Notes under the pieces: model-generated | Databases searched by the model: none | What the model was told of the DNA's origin: nothing | What the model saw: the letters and a program-made list of their open reading frames with translations, nothing else | Position numbers and translations under genes: made by a program | Assembly: GCF_018881605.1 (NCBI RefSeq) | Contig: NZ_JACVPZ010000001.1 | Location: forward strand, 1,674,001 to 1,738,000 | Length of the DNA: 64,000 nt | Source: Polynucleobacter sp. UB-Tiil-W10 | Lineage (GTDB): Bacteria > Pseudomonadota > Gammaproteobacteria > Burkholderiales > Burkholderiaceae | Direction: 5' to 3' | In this document: piece after piece, positions 19,458 to 29,441 of the stretch | How positions within the stretch are numbered: the first letter of the stretch is position 1 | How the letters are laid out: each line of letters opens with the position of its first letter

Positions 19458-19597
19458 CTAGGTTCTACCTGGTTCTTATGTAGGGAGGTATCTGAGGTGA
19501 ATAACTGAGGATACCGGTAGTTTGAAGTGCTTCTGGGTACAGGAAGAGTAACCGTCGGTTACCACCTATGTAGCGCAAGTAATTGAAGGGGTGCTTT
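19458..19597 (+). promoter_or_regulatory. Structured infC-rpmI spacer, candidate ribosomal-protein leader
   Basis: The 140-nt spacer holds two paired elements: GGTATC (19487-19492) with GATACC (19510-19515), and GTAACC (19548-19553) with GGTTAC (19557-19562). L20 represses rpmI-rplT by binding a leader in several bacteria, so this spacer is a plausible target. No known motif was matched by eye. Confidence 0.35.
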
Positions 19598-19795
19598 ATG
19601 CCCAAGATGAAGAGCAAGAGTAGCGCTAAAAAGCGCTTCACGGTTCGCGCAGGCGGAACGATTAAACGAGGTCAGGCTTTTAAACGCCACATCCTCACTA
19701 AGAAGACCACAAAGAATAAGCGTCACCTACGTGGTACTACCGAAGTTGCGAAAGCTGACGTTAAGTCAATTCGCTCCATGCTTCCATACGCTTAA
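19598..19795 (+). CDS. rpmI: 50S ribosomal protein L35
   Basis: Basic 65-residue protein starting [14 protein letters not shown], the invariant L35 N-terminus, and containing [19 protein letters not shown] 19598 with GAAGGGG upstream is preferred to the longer frame start at 19583. Co-transcribed with rplT 25 nt downstream. Confidence 0.97.
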   Translation: MPKMKSKSSAKKRFTVRAGGTIKRGQAFKRHILTKKTTKNKRHLRGTTEVAKADVKSIRSMLPYA

Positions 19796-19820
19796 CCTCA
19801 GACTAGATCAGGAGAATTAA

Positions 19821-20186
19821 ATGCCAAGAGTCAAACGTGGGGTTACAGCAAGAGCCCGTCATAAGAAAATCACCGATGCCGCTACAGGTTACCGTGGCCG
19901 TCGTAAGAACGTATTCCGTATTGCTAAGCAAGCGGTTATGCGTGCTGGTCAATATGCATATCGTGACCGTCGTAATAAGAAACGTGTATTCCGCGCTTTG
20001 TGGATTGCTCGTATCAACGCGGCAGTTCGTCAGCATGACATGACCTATAGCGTATTCATGAATGGTATGAAGAAAGCTGCGATCGAACTCGACCGCAAAG
20101 TTCTTTCTGATATGGCCATTGCTGACAAAGCGGCTTTTGCTGCTTTGGTTACTCGGATCAAATCCGTAGTAAACGCTGCAGCTTAA
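19821..20186 (+). CDS. rplT: 50S ribosomal protein L20
   Basis: Essential early assembly protein of the large subunit, 121 residues. [16 protein letters not shown] start and the long basic N-terminal helix are typical. Preceded by GGAG. In other bacteria L20 is also the translational repressor of the rpmI-rplT pair. Confidence 0.97.
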   Translation: MPRVKRGVTARARHKKITDAATGYRGRRKNVFRIAKQAVMRAGQYAYRDRRNKKRVFRALWIARINAAVRQHDMTYSVFMNGMKKAAIELDRKVLSDMAIADKAAFAALVTRIKSVVNAAA

Positions 20187-20187
20187 T

Positions 20188-21258
<1,071 letters not shown>

Positions 21259-21292
21259 CCAAACTATTTATTACTAAATATAAGATCGCGCT

Positions 21293-23749
21293 ATGCAATT
21301 TTCTGAATCTTGGCTTCGTCAGTATGTAAACCCATCGCTCGATAGCGATGCGCTTGGTCATGCAATGACAATGGCTGGTTTAGAGGTTGAGGAGCAGCAC
21401 TCAGTAGCCCCGGCTTTTACCAAGATTGTGATTGCGCAGATCCTTTCTGCTGAGCAACACCCCGATGCCGATCGTTTACGCGTCTGTAAAGTTGACGCTG
21501 GTACTGGCCAAGAATTACAAATTGTTTGTGGTGCACCCAATGCGCGCGCTGGCATCAAAATTCCATGTGCCATGGTTGGCGCTGAATTGCCTCCAACTGA
21601 AGCGGGTGGCAAGCCCTTCATGATTAAGGTAGGCAAACTTCGTGGTGTTGAAAGCCAAGGGATGCTGTGCTCCGGTCGTGAATTAGGTTTGGGTGATGAT
21701 CACGAAGGCATTCTTGAGCTTCCTACAGATGCCCCAGTTGGAAAAGATATTCGTGAATACTTAGATCTTGATGATCAAATCTTTGTTATTAAGTTAACTC
21801 CAAATAAAGCCGACTGTCTCTCGCTAATAGGTATGGCCAGAGAGGTATCTGCCATTACTGGCGCTGCACTTTGTGCTCCTAAATGGAATAACCCAAAAGT
21901 CACCATTGAAGAGAAGCGCAAAGTTACTGTAGAGAACAAAGAGCTTTGTGGACGTTTTGCTGGTCGCGTGATTAGTGGTGTTAATCCTCAAGCTAAAACT
22001 CCTGAATGGATTGCGCAGCGTTTATCGCGTGCGGGCCAAAGAAGTATTTCTGCATTGGTGGATCTTTCTAACTATGTCATGTTAGAAATGGGCCAGCCTA
22101 CCCACGTATTTGATATCGACAAGTTAAAGGGCGACATCACTGTTCGTTGGGCTAAAGCTGGTGAAACACTCGAACTATTAAATGGGCAAACAGTCACTTT
22201 GCAAGGCCCAGATTCTGCAGGCAAGATGCAAGTTGCTGGAGTAGTGGCAGATCAAGCTGGTCCAGTAGCCTTAGCCGGCATTATGGGCGGTAACCATTGC
22301 GCCGTATCTGATGACACTAGGAATGTTTATGTTGAGGCTGCTTACTGGTTGCCATCAGCTATTCAGGGGCGTGCCCGCCGCTTTAATTTCAGTACCGATG
22401 CAGCCCATCGCTTTGAGCGTGGTGTAGATCCAAAAAATACTGTCAGTTGCTTAGAGTACCTATCTTCACTCATTCTTGAGGTTTGTGGTGGCCAAGCAGG
22501 CCCAGTAGATGATCAGGTTTTGAATACGCCAGAGCGTAAGCCAGTCAAAATGCGTTTGGCTAGAGCAGAAAAAGTAATTGGTATTCCTCTGACAAATGAA
22601 GTCGTTGCCGATGTATTTAAGCGTCTTGGTTTTGAATTCAAGCAAGAGGGTGATGCATTTGTTGTAACGCCACCAAGCTACCGTTTTGATATTGAAATTG
22701 AAGAAGATCTCATTGAAGAAGTCGCGCGTATGTACGGCTTTGAAAATATTCCTGATCAGCCCCCAATCGCCTCACTCAAGATGAGTGCAAAAGCAGAGGC
22801 AAAGCGCGGCATTCATTTACTACGCCAGCGTTTGGCTTTGCAGGGCTATCAAGAAGCTGTGAACTTCGGGTTCACGGACCTTGAAAGTGAAATGCGTTTA
22901 ACTGGCGCCACTGAAAAAGAGATCATCACAGTCCTAAATCCGATTGCTAGCCAGTACGGCGTGATGCGCAGCACTCTATGGGGTGGTTTGCTCAATAACC
23001 TAAAAGCCAATTTAAACCGCGGAGCAGGGCGCGTACGATTATTTGAGACTGGTCGTGTATTTAAGCGCGATGCTAATGTTCCAGAAGAGGCTGGCAAAGT
23101 AGCCGGCTTTCATCAGCCGCAAAAAGTGGGCGGCCTTGCTTATGGGTCATTTGTGCCTGAGCAATGGGCCAATCCAACACGTGCAGTAGATTTCTTTGAT
23201 GTAAAGGGTGATCTTGAGCGTGTTTTGGATCCACTACATTTTGTAACGGAAGCCGCTCAACACCCAGCCTTGCATCCAGGGCGCTCAGCACAAGTTTTCT
23301 TAAGGGTTGGAAAGAATAATGTTTCCATCGGCTGGATTGGTGAATTGCATCCAGGTTTGCAACAAGCCTATGAGTTGCCGCAAGCGCCTGTTTTATTTGA
23401 ATTCGATTTGAATCCCATTCTTGAACTTGGCTTGCCTGTGCCTGAGGAGTTAAGTAAATTTCCTGCGGTGCAACGTGATTTAGCTTTAGTAGTAAAGCAA
23501 AGTGTTTCCGCACAATCTTTATTGGATGCAATGGCTGCTAGTAAGCAAAATTTTGTACGCAATATTGAACTCTTTGATGAGTTCAAGCCCAAGGCTGGTT
23601 CAAGCAGTATGGCTGACGATGAAAAGAGTTTGGCTTTCCGCGTAACCCTCTTAAACCCTAATGAAACATTGCAAGATCCCCAAATTGATGCAGTAATGGC
23701 TGCTTTATTGGGCGCCGTTGAGAAAAAGTGCGCAGCCCGTTTGCGCTAG
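21293..23749 (+). CDS. pheT: Phenylalanyl-tRNA synthetase beta subunit
   Basis: 818 residues with the standard order: tRNA-binding OB domain (about 40-150), B3/B4 editing domain, B5 domain (about 410-475), catalytic-like core and C-terminal FDX-ACB anticodon domain. Partner of PheS encoded 34 nt upstream. Confidence 0.97.
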   Translation: MQFSESWLRQYVNPSLDSDALGHAMTMAGLEVEEQHSVAPAFTKIVIAQILSAEQHPDADRLRVCKVDAGTGQELQIVCGAPNARAGIKIPCAMVGAELPPTEAGGKPFMIKVGKLRGVESQGMLCSGRELGLGDDHEGILELPTDAPVGKDIREYLDLDDQIFVIKLTPNKADCLSLIGMAREVSAITGAALCAPKWNNPKVTIEEKRKVTVENKELCGRFAGRVISGVNPQAKTPEWIAQRLSRAGQRSISALVDLSNYVMLEMGQPTHVFDIDKLKGDITVRWAKAGETLELLNGQTVTLQGPDSAGKMQVAGVVADQAGPVALAGIMGGNHCAVSDDTRNVYVEAAYWLPSAIQGRARRFNFSTDAAHRFERGVDPKNTVSCLEYLSSLILEVCGGQAGPVDDQVLNTPERKPVKMRLARAEKVIGIPLTNEVVADVFKRLGFEFKQEGDAFVVTPPSYRFDIEIEEDLIEEVARMYGFENIPDQPPIASLKMSAKAEAKRGIHLLRQRLALQGYQEAVNFGFTDLESEMRLTGATEKEIITVLNPIASQYGVMRSTLWGGLLNNLKANLNRGAGRVRLFETGRVFKRDANVPEEAGKVAGFHQPQKVGGLAYGSFVPEQWANPTRAVDFFDVKGDLERVLDPLHFVTEAAQHPALHPGRSAQVFLRVGKNNVSIGWIGELHPGLQQAYELPQAPVLFEFDLNPILELGLPVPEELSKFPAVQRDLALVVKQSVSAQSLLDAMAASKQNFVRNIELFDEFKPKAGSSSMADDEKSLAFRVTLLNPNETLQDPQIDAVMAALLGAVEKKCAARLR

Positions 23750-23794
23750 GTTTAATATTAGGCATAAATCAAATAATTACAGAAGAGACTTGCG

Positions 23795-24118
23795 ATGACT
23801 GAATTGATTTCTAATGACACCGTTACCAAAAATGAGCTTTCTGAAGCTCTTTTTGACCAAGTCGGACTAAACAAGCGCGAAGCAAAAGATATGATCGATG
23901 CTTTTTTTGATCGTGTTGGTCAGTCTCTTGAGGCGGGTGTAGAAGTCAAGATTTCTGGCTTTGGTAATTTTCAGTTGCGCAATAAATCGGCTCGTCCTGG
24001 CCGAAATCCAAAGACAGGCCAAATGATTCCGATTGCTGCTAGACGCGTAGTTACTTTTCACGCAAGTCAAAAGCTTAAAGATGTAGTGGAGTCACATGCT
24101 CGAGAAAACCGAGTTTGA
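23795..24118 (+). CDS. ihfA: Integration host factor subunit alpha
   Basis: DNA-bending nucleoid protein of the HU/IHF family, 107 residues. The beta-arm contains PGRNPKTGQ with the DNA-intercalating Pro. Location directly after pheT is conserved in beta- and gammaproteobacteria. The end of the gene overlaps the start of the merR-type gene by 23 nt. Confidence 0.96.
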   Translation: MTELISNDTVTKNELSEALFDQVGLNKREAKDMIDAFFDRVGQSLEAGVEVKISGFGNFQLRNKSARPGRNPKTGQMIPIAARRVVTFHASQKLKDVVESHARENRV

Positions 24119-24446
24119 TGCCAGCTCAGTTCTGCTGAGCTCTCAACTTCCCCCGATACCTGCAAAGCGTTACTTCACCATTGGTGAGGTAGCTGATCTT
24201 TGTGGCGTGCGCTCACACGTTCTGCGCTACTGGGAGCAAGAATTTTCACAGTTAAGCCCTCAGAAGCGTCGTGGTAACCGTCGTTACTATCAGCACCACG
24301 AGGTCGTTTTGATTAGAAAAATACGCTCACTTCTGTACGAAGAGGGCTTTACGATCAGCGGTGCACGTAATCGCCTTGAAGAAGCTCGTGGGGACCTACG
24401 GCTTCGTGAAGAATTGCAAGCTGTTCTGCAGATTCTCTCTAAATAG
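24096..24446 (+). CDS. MerR family transcriptional regulator
   Basis: 116 residues with a winged helix N-terminal domain ([25 protein letters not shown] from about residue 26, RRGNRRYY wing) and a short C-terminal dimer helix. There are no effector-binding cysteines. This gene after ihfA is widely conserved in proteobacteria but its targets are not established. Starts inside ihfA (23-nt overlap). Confidence 0.92.
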   Translation: MLEKTEFDASSVLLSSQLPPIPAKRYFTIGEVADLCGVRSHVLRYWEQEFSQLSPQKRRGNRRYYQHHEVVLIRKIRSLLYEEGFTISGARNRLEEARGDLRLREELQAVLQILSK

Positions 24447-24471
24447 TTACTGCTACAATTTTGTCTTTCGT

Positions 24472-24548
<77 letters not shown>

Positions 24549-24585
24549 TTCAAATTCATCCCACCCTCTCTAAAGCACTATCTTT

Positions 24586-24999
24586 ATGAAAAGCACTGAA
24601 AAATCCATTGAATATTTTGGCCTGAAGATCCCTTTTCTAGCGCATTTAGGTGTGATTCCTGAGTATGCAAAGGACGGTAAATCGCGGATTAGCTTAGAAA
24701 TTAAACCCGAGTATGAGAACAGCTTTGGTATTGCCCATGGTGGCGTCATCATGACTCTACTAGATTTTGCTATGGGTGCCGCAGCCAGAAGCACGTCAGA
24801 CGTCCCTTTGGGCGCTATGACCATCGATATGACCGTAAGCTTCCTGCGCCCCAGTATTGGCAAAATCGCGGTAGAAGGAACCATCCTAAAGCCTGGGAAG
24901 ACCATTAACTACTGCGAAGCGATTGTTTTGAATGAGGCAGGGGAGATCACTGCTAAATCTAGCGGTACATTTATGCTCAGAAAATCGAGCGCATCCTAA
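24586..24999 (+). CDS. PaaI family thioesterase
   Basis: Hot-dog fold acyl-CoA thioesterase, 137 residues. The family core NSFGIAHGGVIMTLLDFAMG (about residues 45-64), with the HGG turn and catalytic Asp, is present, and the C-terminal strand TAKSSGTFML fits. Substrate is not predictable. Stand-alone gene downstream of tRNA-Pro. Confidence 0.88.
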   Translation: MKSTEKSIEYFGLKIPFLAHLGVIPEYAKDGKSRISLEIKPEYENSFGIAHGGVIMTLLDFAMGAAARSTSDVPLGAMTIDMTVSFLRPSIGKIAVEGTILKPGKTINYCEAIVLNEAGEITAKSSGTFMLRKSSAS

Positions 25000-25127
25000 T
25001 TAATTAAAGTATTTATAAATATTATGTATTTTACTTCGTTTAATTAATATAGCACCAATAAAAATAGGTTATTAATTCAAATAATATATATTGTGGGCTT
25101 CATTAACTTGTATATAATCAAATACCA

Positions 25128-25149
25128 ATACGGCTAATATAAGCCGTAT
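25128..25149 (+). promoter_or_regulatory. Inverted repeat upstream of the H-NS gene
   Basis: Perfect 8-bp arms ATACGGCT and AGCCGTAT separated by 6 nt, about 33 nt upstream of the ATG, inside a very AT-rich 183-nt spacer (25000-25182). Could be an operator or an mRNA hairpin; AT-rich flanks would also suit H-NS self-binding. Confidence 0.45.
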
Positions 25150-25182
25150 AAATTAAATTATTATTCGGAGATTGATAACAGT

Positions 25183-25467
25183 ATGCCTTCTTATAAAGAG
25201 CTCTTAGCCCAACGTGAGCAGTTAGATAAACAGATTAAAGAAGCAATTGCCCTTGAAAAAGCGGATGGTATCGCTAAGGCAAAGTTAATAATTGAGCAAT
25301 ACAACTTAACTGCTACTGATTTATTTAGTCGCAAAGCGGGTGTTAAAAGTGCTGGTGGCAAAGTAGCCCCCAAATACCGTAATCCATCTACTGGCGAAAC
25401 CTGGACTGGTCGCGGTAAGGCCCCCAAGTGGATCGAAGGCAGAGATCGCAACAGCTATTTGATCTAA
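25183..25467 (+). CDS. H-NS family nucleoid-associated protein
   Basis: Histone-like silencing protein of 94 residues. N-terminal coiled-coil oligomerisation region (about 1-50) and C-terminal DNA-binding domain YRNPSTGETWTGRGKAPKW, whose GRGKAPKW core is the AT-hook-like loop of the Burkholderiales H-NS group. GGAG lies upstream. Likely a global silencer of AT-rich DNA such as the region from 51 kb onward. Confidence 0.94.
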   Translation: MPSYKELLAQREQLDKQIKEAIALEKADGIAKAKLIIEQYNLTATDLFSRKAGVKSAGGKVAPKYRNPSTGETWTGRGKAPKWIEGRDRNSYLI

Positions 25468-25495
25468 ATTATTGTTTTTATTGATATTTAATATT

Positions 25496-25524
25496 AAAGG
25501 CCGCTCTTCAGCGGCCTTTTGTTT
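25496..25524 (+). terminator. Intrinsic terminator of the H-NS gene
   Basis: Perfect 10-bp stem AAAGGCCGCT/AGCGGCCTTT with 4-nt loop followed by TTTTGTTT. It also faces the convergent regulator gene. Confidence 0.93.
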
Positions 25525-25538
25525 ACCTCTATATCTTG

Positions 25539-26237
25539 CTACGCGCACTTTCTGGCTAGCGCCTCAATAAACAGAGGCTCTAGTAGTTCATGCCTAGAAC
25601 CTTGGCCCCAGCTTCCTTCTGCCTCTGGGCTGGTGGCAGGGTAAGCAATGATGAGTGGATTTAAGTCAATTAAGCCGTTTTCCAGCTCGCGCTTGATGCT
25701 TTCGGTCAAGGGATGCTTGCCGCCAGAGTTTTCATCCGCCAATGCGACCACGCCAGGATGAAGCTTGATAAAACCTTCATCTACTAGAATAGGTATACGC
25801 TGCGTATCCTTGTTTTTACTCAAATAATGGATTAAATGAACTTGCTCAACAGGTGGGATTAGGGCATCCAAAAAGATGAGGTCTGGGGCAATTGATACTG
25901 CTTTCATGAGGCCCTCTAGGCTATCTACGGCCATTTCCATTTCTACTTTTAGCTGCCAGTCGGCAATTGAATCTATTAACTCTTGACCATTCTCAGATCT
26001 CCTAAATATCCCCATAGCCACACAATTTTGAGTACTCTTTTGGCGCATTGCTCTTTTTCTGCGTTGTAACTGTTGTTCTAAAGAGCTGGCTAATATTCGC
26101 CTATGTCCGCCACGGGTTTTCCAGGCTATGAGCTCTCCTAGTTCAACCATTTTCTGAACGGTGCCCAAGGAGACTTGCAAAATCTTGGCGCTTTGGCGAG
26201 TGCTGAGATATTCCGTTTCTGGGGTAATTGATTTCAT
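25539..26237 (-). CDS. Excisionase-type HTH regulator with receiver-like C-terminal domain
   Basis: 232 residues. Residues 10-55 are a MerR/excisionase-like winged helix (LSTRQSAKILQVSLGTVQKM, then TRGGHRRI wing). After a basic linker, residues 72-165 resemble a response-regulator receiver, with PDLIFLDALIPP placing Asp124 at the phospho-acceptor position. The usual acidic pair near the domain start is not evident, so phosphorylation is uncertain. HTH before receiver is the reverse of the normal order. No integrase is nearby, so it is more likely a regulator than a phage excisionase. Its upstream region carries TCCCT inverted repeats. Confidence 0.8.
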   Translation of the reverse strand: MKSITPETEYLSTRQSAKILQVSLGTVQKMVELGELIAWKTRGGHRRILASSLEQQLQRRKRAMRQKSTQNCVAMGIFRRSENGQELIDSIADWQLKVEMEMAVDSLEGLMKAVSIAPDLIFLDALIPPVEQVHLIHYLSKNKDTQRIPILVDEGFIKLHPGVVALADENSGGKHPLTESIKRELENGLIDLNPLIIAYPATSPEAEGSWGQGSRHELLEPLFIEALARKCA

Positions 26238-26354
26238 ATTTCCCTTAATTTCATTTAAATTGTTTGAAGATTTAGAGGATAAAAATCAAAATCATTTCGA
26301 TCTGTCAGCAAACCTTTAAAGCGAGGTAGGAAAGTTCTTATTAATTCTCTTTAA

Positions 26355-26389
26355 TAGGGAAATACCCCAAAATCCCTATAAATCAGGGA
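26355..26389. promoter_or_regulatory. TCCCT/AGGGA repeats between the HTH-receiver gene and odhA
   Basis: TAGGGA (26355-26360), TCCCTATA (26373-26380) and CAGGGA (26384-26389) form overlapping inverted repeats in the divergent promoter region. A close relative (AAATCCCTGTAA) occurs at 55432. Candidate operator; the binding protein is not known. Confidence 0.35.
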
Positions 26390-26429
26390 AAGCCCTTTAT
26401 GTACCTATGGGCATTCGTGTTAAATTACT

Positions 26430-26537
26430 GTCGTAGTACCAGTATTTGCACAGATCAGTTCGTGAGACGGTACAGCCGTGTAACGGATGGTTATAACCAC
26501 AGTTTTTATTCGGGAAACCCGATGAAAGGTGAGCATC
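26430..26537 (+). ncRNA. Structured odhA leader, candidate sucA RNA motif
   Basis: The leader contains GTACC/GGTAC (26436/26469), the 12-nt palindrome TGGTTATAACCA (26488-26499) and a TCGGG-AAA-CCCGA hairpin (26510-26522) placed just before the AAAGGTGA ribosome site at 26525. A conserved cis-regulatory RNA called the sucA motif is known in Burkholderiales leaders of this gene; identity with it is inferred from position and taxonomy, not from a covariance match. Confidence 0.5.
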
Positions 26538-29393
26538 ATGATGCAGGATCAAAGAGATAATTCCTATCTCTTCGGCGGAAACGCCCCCTACGTAGAGGAA
26601 CTCTACGAATCCTACTTGCACGATCCAGCTTCTGTAGCTGATCATTGGCGAGATTATTTCGATAACGTGAAACAGGTTCCAGCGGTTGACGGTTCATCTC
26701 GAACTGACATTGCTCACGGACCGATTGTTGCTTCATTTGCTGAGCGCGCTAAGCAGGGCCCTATCAGGACGATTTCTGATTCGGCTGACTCAGAGATGGG
26801 GCGCAAACGCGTTGCTGTTCAGCAGTTAATTGCCGCGTATCGTAACGTTGGCAATCGCTGGGCAAATTTAGATCCATTAAAGCGGACAGAGCGCCAGGAC
26901 ATTCCTGAGTTAGATCCCGCTTTCTATGGCTTTACTGATGGCGATATGGATATCGTCTTCAATACTAGTAATACATTCTTCGGCAGAAACGAAATGTCCT
27001 TGCGCGATTTGCTGCAGGCATTACGTGAAACATACTGCGGCACGATTGGTGTCGAGTTTATGTTTATTGCTGACCAGAAGATTAAGAAATGGTGGCAAGA
27101 AAAATTAGAGTCTATTCGCTCAACACCACGATTTAATGTGGAAGAGAAGCGCCAAATCTTAGATCGCGTGACTGCTGCTGAAGGTTTAGAGCGTTACCTG
27201 CAGGCCAAGTACGTTGGTCAAAAGCGTTTCTCACTCGAGGGTGGTGAAAGCTTTATTGCCTGTATGGACGAGTTGATTCGTGACTCTGGCAATAAAGGGA
27301 TACAAGAGATTGTGATTGGTATGGCCCACCGTGGTCGTCTCAACGTATTGGTAAATACCTTGGGCAAAATGCCCACAGATCTATTTGCGGAGTTTGAGCA
27401 TAAGGGCCCAGAAACATTGCCTGCTGGTGACGTTAAGTATCACCAAGGTTTCTCAAGCGATATTTCTACTCCAGGCGGTCCGGTTCATTTGTCATTGGCA
27501 TTTAACCCATCGCATTTAGAAATCGTCAACCCAGTAGTTGAAGGTTCTGCACGTGCTCGTATGGAGCGTCGTGGCGATATGTTAGGTGAGCAAGTGATGC
27601 CAGTGTTGGTTCACGGTGACGCTGCGATTGCAGGTCAGGGCGTCATGCAAGAAACACTCGCGATGTCTGAGGTTCGTGGTTATTCCACTGGCGGCACTAT
27701 GCACATCGTGATCAATAACCAAATTGGTTTCACAACCTCCGATCCGCGCGACTTGCGTTCAAGCTTGTATTGCACGGACATCATGAAGATTGTGGATGCT
27801 CCTGTGTTGCACGTTAATGGTGATGATCCTGAAGCGGTAGTGTTGGCGACTAAGTTAGCTGTTGAGTTCCGCATGAAGTTCCATAAGGACGTTGCAGTTG
27901 ACATTATTTGCTTCCGTAAATTGGGTCACAACGAGCAAGATACGCCTGCAATGACACAGCCTTTGATGTACAAAATCATTGCTGCACACCCAGGCACACG
28001 GAAGTTGTATGCCGATAAGTTAGAAACTCAAGGCGTATTGCCTGCTGGTACTGGCGACCTCATGGTTAAAGAGTACCGCGCTGCGATGGATGAAGGTAAG
28101 CAAACTTCTGATCCAGTCTTGAGTAACTTCAAGGGTAAGTTTGCAGTTGATTGGTCTCCGTTCTTAAATAAGAAGTGGACCGATGAGGCTGATACAGCGA
28201 TTCCATTAACTGAGTGGAAACGTTTGGCCGATAAGATTTCGACTATTCCAGAAGGTTTCAAGGCGCATCCATTGGTTGCCAAGGTCTACAACGACCGCGC
28301 TGCAATGGGTCGTGGCGAAGTCAACATCGACTGGGGTATGGGCGAGCACATGGCTTTCGCATCTTTGGTTGCTAGCGGCTACCCAGTACGTTTATCAGGT
28401 GAAGATAGTGGCCGCGGTACCTTTACTCATCGTCATGCTGTATTGCATGAACAAAATCGTGAGAAGTGGGACACCGGTACTTACATCGCTTTACAGCATG
28501 TGACCAAAGATCAAGCGCCGTTTGTGGTGATTGACTCAATTCTTTCCGAAGAGGCTGTTCTTGGTTTTGAATACGGCTATGCTGCAGCCGAACCAAATAC
28601 CCTCACAATCTGGGAGGCTCAGTTCGGTGACTTTGCTAACGGCGCTCAAGTGGTTATTGACCAGTTCATCGCCTCTGGTGAAGTGAAGTGGGGTCGTGCT
28701 AACGGCTTGGTCATGATGTTGCCGCATGGTTATGAAGGCCAAGGTCCAGAGCATTCCTCTGCACGTCTTGAGCGTTTCATGCAGTTGTGTGCTGATACCA
28801 ATATGCAGGTCATTCAGCCAACTACTGCAGCGCAAATCTTCCACGTATTACGTCGCCAAATGATTCGTCAGTTCCGCAAACCGCTGATCTTGATGACTCC
28901 AAAATCATTGTTGCGCAATAAAGAGGCTGCATCACCTTTGTCTGAGTTCACTAAAGGGGGTTTCCAAACCATCATCGGTGAGCGTGATGACTCTATTGAT
29001 CCAAAGCAAGTTACGCGTTTAGTAATGTGCTCTGGTAAGGTCTACTACGATTTGGTTAAGCAGCGCACTGAGAAGAAGATTGCTGATGTAGCGATCATTC
29101 GCTTGGAACAGCTATATCCATTCCCGCACAAAGCATTGACTGCTGAGTTGAAGAAATATCCAAAATTGGAAGACGTGGTGTGGTGTCAAGATGAGCCACA
29201 AAACCAAGGTGCCTGGTTCTTTGTTCAGCACAACATCTTGGAGAACATGTCTGATGGCATGAAGTTGGGTTATGCAGGCCGTCCTGCATCAGCATCACCA
29301 GCTTGTGGTTATGCCCATCTCCACCAAGAACAGCAGAAGTCTTTATTAAATGCGGCGTTTGCCAAACTCAAAGGTTACGTGATCACGAAATAA
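26538..29393 (+). CDS. sucA: 2-oxoglutarate dehydrogenase E1 component
   Basis: Thiamine diphosphate enzyme (also named odhA) that decarboxylates 2-oxoglutarate and reductively succinylates the E2 lipoyl arm in the TCA cycle. 951 residues; N-terminal NSYLFGGNAPYVEELYESY anchors it to E2; GMAHRGRLNVL and the ThDP region GDDPEAV are present. ATG 26538 is chosen because AAAGGTGA ends 5 nt before it; the longer frame starts with GTG within that Shine-Dalgarno sequence. First gene of sucA-sucB-lpdA-zapE. Confidence 0.96.
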   Translation: MMQDQRDNSYLFGGNAPYVEELYESYLHDPASVADHWRDYFDNVKQVPAVDGSSRTDIAHGPIVASFAERAKQGPIRTISDSADSEMGRKRVAVQQLIAAYRNVGNRWANLDPLKRTERQDIPELDPAFYGFTDGDMDIVFNTSNTFFGRNEMSLRDLLQALRETYCGTIGVEFMFIADQKIKKWWQEKLESIRSTPRFNVEEKRQILDRVTAAEGLERYLQAKYVGQKRFSLEGGESFIACMDELIRDSGNKGIQEIVIGMAHRGRLNVLVNTLGKMPTDLFAEFEHKGPETLPAGDVKYHQGFSSDISTPGGPVHLSLAFNPSHLEIVNPVVEGSARARMERRGDMLGEQVMPVLVHGDAAIAGQGVMQETLAMSEVRGYSTGGTMHIVINNQIGFTTSDPRDLRSSLYCTDIMKIVDAPVLHVNGDDPEAVVLATKLAVEFRMKFHKDVAVDIICFRKLGHNEQDTPAMTQPLMYKIIAAHPGTRKLYADKLETQGVLPAGTGDLMVKEYRAAMDEGKQTSDPVLSNFKGKFAVDWSPFLNKKWTDEADTAIPLTEWKRLADKISTIPEGFKAHPLVAKVYNDRAAMGRGEVNIDWGMGEHMAFASLVASGYPVRLSGEDSGRGTFTHRHAVLHEQNREKWDTGTYIALQHVTKDQAPFVVIDSILSEEAVLGFEYGYAAAEPNTLTIWEAQFGDFANGAQVVIDQFIASGEVKWGRANGLVMMLPHGYEGQGPEHSSARLERFMQLCADTNMQVIQPTTAAQIFHVLRRQMIRQFRKPLILMTPKSLLRNKEAASPLSEFTKGGFQTIIGERDDSIDPKQVTRLVMCSGKVYYDLVKQRTEKKIADVAIIRLEQLYPFPHKALTAELKKYPKLEDVVWCQDEPQNQGAWFFVQHNILENMSDGMKLGYAGRPASASPACGYAHLHQEQQKSLLNAAFAKLKGYVITK

Positions 29394-29441
29394 TCGTCTT
29401 CATCACTAAACATACACACATACATATAAACAGGATTAATC

